A stretch of DNA of 64,000 bases. Source: Streptococcus oralis. Its GTDB lineage: Bacteria; Bacillota; Bacilli; Lactobacillales; Streptococcaceae. Shown one piece after another: positions 63,191 to 64,000 of the stretch (positions are counted from its first letter, which is position 1; each line of letters begins with the position of its first letter). Below the pieces are notes generated by a model that saw nothing but the letters and a program-made list of their open reading frames with translations, did no database searches and was not told the DNA's origin. A program made the position numbers and the translations under genes. The DNA is taken from positions 33,679 to 97,678 of the forward strand of contig NZ_JAHZPJ010000006.1 in the NCBI RefSeq assembly GCF_019929345.1, given 5' to 3'.

Positions 63191-64000
63191 TGACAGAGTA
63201 TTACACGAATAAAAGCGACTTTGAAAATGGCAAGAATTTAGGCTTTTTGGAGAACAATGTTCAACAAGTTGTTGACTTGCTCAATGATATTTCTAAAGCC
63301 GCAACCATTGTCCAAGAAAATGATCTATCAGCCCTTTATATTGCCCAAGGTGGTGCTACACTAGGCAAAGATATGCCAGAAAATGACTTTACGGAGGCTG
63401 AACACAAGGTTCTTAAAATTATGGACGCTTTGAAGGATATTCACCGCGAAGTCGTTCAAAATATTGAGAATAAATATATTAGCGGACTTGAAGATGCTAT
63501 GGAGTCTCTCAATAAGGTCAATGAAGGAAAGAATCAATACAAGTCAGACCACCTGACCTATCAGGAAAAAACGACCACTTATATAAATAATGGGATGGCA
63601 GGACAGGTACAGACTACTACAACACGAACCAAACATTTTACCCTATCTGATATTTTAAATAGTGATAAAAGTCCGATTCCAGCTGCAGCAGCTAAATACA
63701 GCGAAAAGTTGAGAGTTGCCAAGGAGCGTTTAAAAGAGCTTGAAAAATCAGACAAAGAAACGTATGATAAAATCAAGGATGTGACTGAACGGGAGCTGGT
63801 AGAAACCTTCTACCCGACCGAAATGGGTGAGTATAAGCGCCTTAAGTCTACCTGGTCTAAGGACAATGAACAGTGGCTGGGCTGGGTAGATACTGGTATC
63901 AAGGTGGTGGGTACAGTTGCCTTGATCGTCGGCACGGTTGCCTCAGGTGGTCTCTTAGCTCCTGCGAGCTTAGCTATAGGCACGACTCTTTTAGGGGGCG
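63190..64000 (+). CDS. N-terminal part of a large LXG-like type VII effector (runs off window)
   Basis: The frame is open from ATG 63190 to the end, 270 codons. The first 190 residues are helical (NNVQQVVDLLNDISKAATIV, HREVVQNIENKYISGLEDAM). A Gly/Ala/Val-rich hydrophobic segment (VVGTVALIVGTVASGGLLAP) follows near residue 240-260, as seen between the LXG domain and toxin domain of polymorphic toxins. The toxin part lies outside, so its activity is unknown. Preceding small proteins support the reading, but the exact LXG motif is not clear. Confidence 0.65.
   Translation, partial: MTEYYTNKSDFENGKNLGFLENNVQQVVDLLNDISKAATIVQENDLSALYIAQGGATLGKDMPENDFTEAEHKVLKIMDALKDIHREVVQNIENKYISGLEDAMESLNKVNEGKNQYKSDHLTYQEKTTTYINNGMAGQVQTTTTRTKHFTLSDILNSDKSPIPAAAAKYSEKLRVAKERLKELEKSDKETYDKIKDVTERELVETFYPTEMGEYKRLKSTWSKDNEQWLGWVDTGIKVVGTVALIVGTVASGGLLAPASLAIGTTLLGG

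Noticed and set aside
1..64000. CRISPR array or prophage
   Set aside because: No regularly spaced repeats of 24-40 bases, no cas genes and no phage structural genes were seen.

Overview
The window is a low-GC Gram-positive chromosome segment that fits a Streptococcus of the mitis/pneumoniae group. Three things seen in the sequence support this: a tmRNA with the streptococcal tag peptide AKNNTSYALAA, a pneumococcal-type BOX repeat, and a late-competence (ComX) cin-box in front of comEA-comEC. Gene content and local order (fruR-fruK-fruA, cppA, uraA-rsmG-lemA-htpX, ald-GNAT-comEA-comEC, amino-acid ABC operon-recJ-rnjB-estA-uvrC) match that group as I remember it. Most of the window is core chromosome, with a few accessory insertions and several decayed genes.

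Layout. 1-3.9 kb: end of an amino-acid ABC transporter, trxB, a BOX repeat, rlmB and def. 4-7.6 kb: a CapA-type protein, a HAD phosphatase, an SGNH hydrolase, ssrA (tmRNA) and tRNA-Ser. 7.6-11.4 kb: the CcpA-controlled fructose operon fruRKA. 11.4-15.7 kb: an AT-rich insert with a 1316-residue membrane-anchored P-loop NTPase (YobI/KAP type), bounded by two copies of one transcription terminator. 15.7-18.1 kb: ftsK/spoIIIE, then about 0.9 kb of degenerate DNA. 19-26.4 kb: cppA, a nonsense-disrupted serine hydrolase, an EamA exporter, a CPBP protease, uraA behind a PyrR-type attenuator, rsmG, lemA and htpX. 26.4-27.2 kb: a decayed IS3-family element. 27.3-35.4 kb: a secreted or membrane-anchored low-complexity protein, a cysteine desulfurase with thiI, an operon of two esterases and an ATP-grasp ligase, an aquaglyceroporin and ald. 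35.6-41.3 kb: a GNAT enzyme, comEA-comEC, and a tyrosine-rich secreted peptide with an ABC transporter whose ATPase is frameshifted. 41.5-44.4 kb: a T-box-controlled operon of a small P-loop kinase and thrS. 44.4-50.3 kb: membrane proteins, a metallophosphoesterase, a dead IS30 copy, an Rrf2 regulator, a YdcF protein and a nucleotidyltransferase. 50.4-53.3 kb: a four-gene polar amino-acid ABC operon. 53.5-61.1 kb: recJ, rnjB (RNase J2), estA, a matrixin metalloprotease and uvrC. 61.2 kb to the end: start of a type VII secretion-type effector cluster of small helical proteins and the N-terminal part of a large LXG-like protein running off the window.

How the parts work together. fruRKA imports and phosphorylates fructose, under its own DeoR regulator and a perfect cre site. 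comEA/comEC bind and import transforming DNA. The nifS-like desulfurase supplies sulfur to ThiI for tRNA s4U. The T-box senses uncharged tRNA, probably tRNA-Thr, and controls thrS. The uraA leader can terminate transcription when pyrimidines are plentiful. The least explained parts are the NTPase island, the esterase/esterase/ATP-grasp operon, the tyrosine-rich peptide cassette and the type VII-like cluster. Three genes (rlmB, ftsK, uvrC) have an extended -10 box exactly six bases before the start codon, which predicts leaderless mRNAs.
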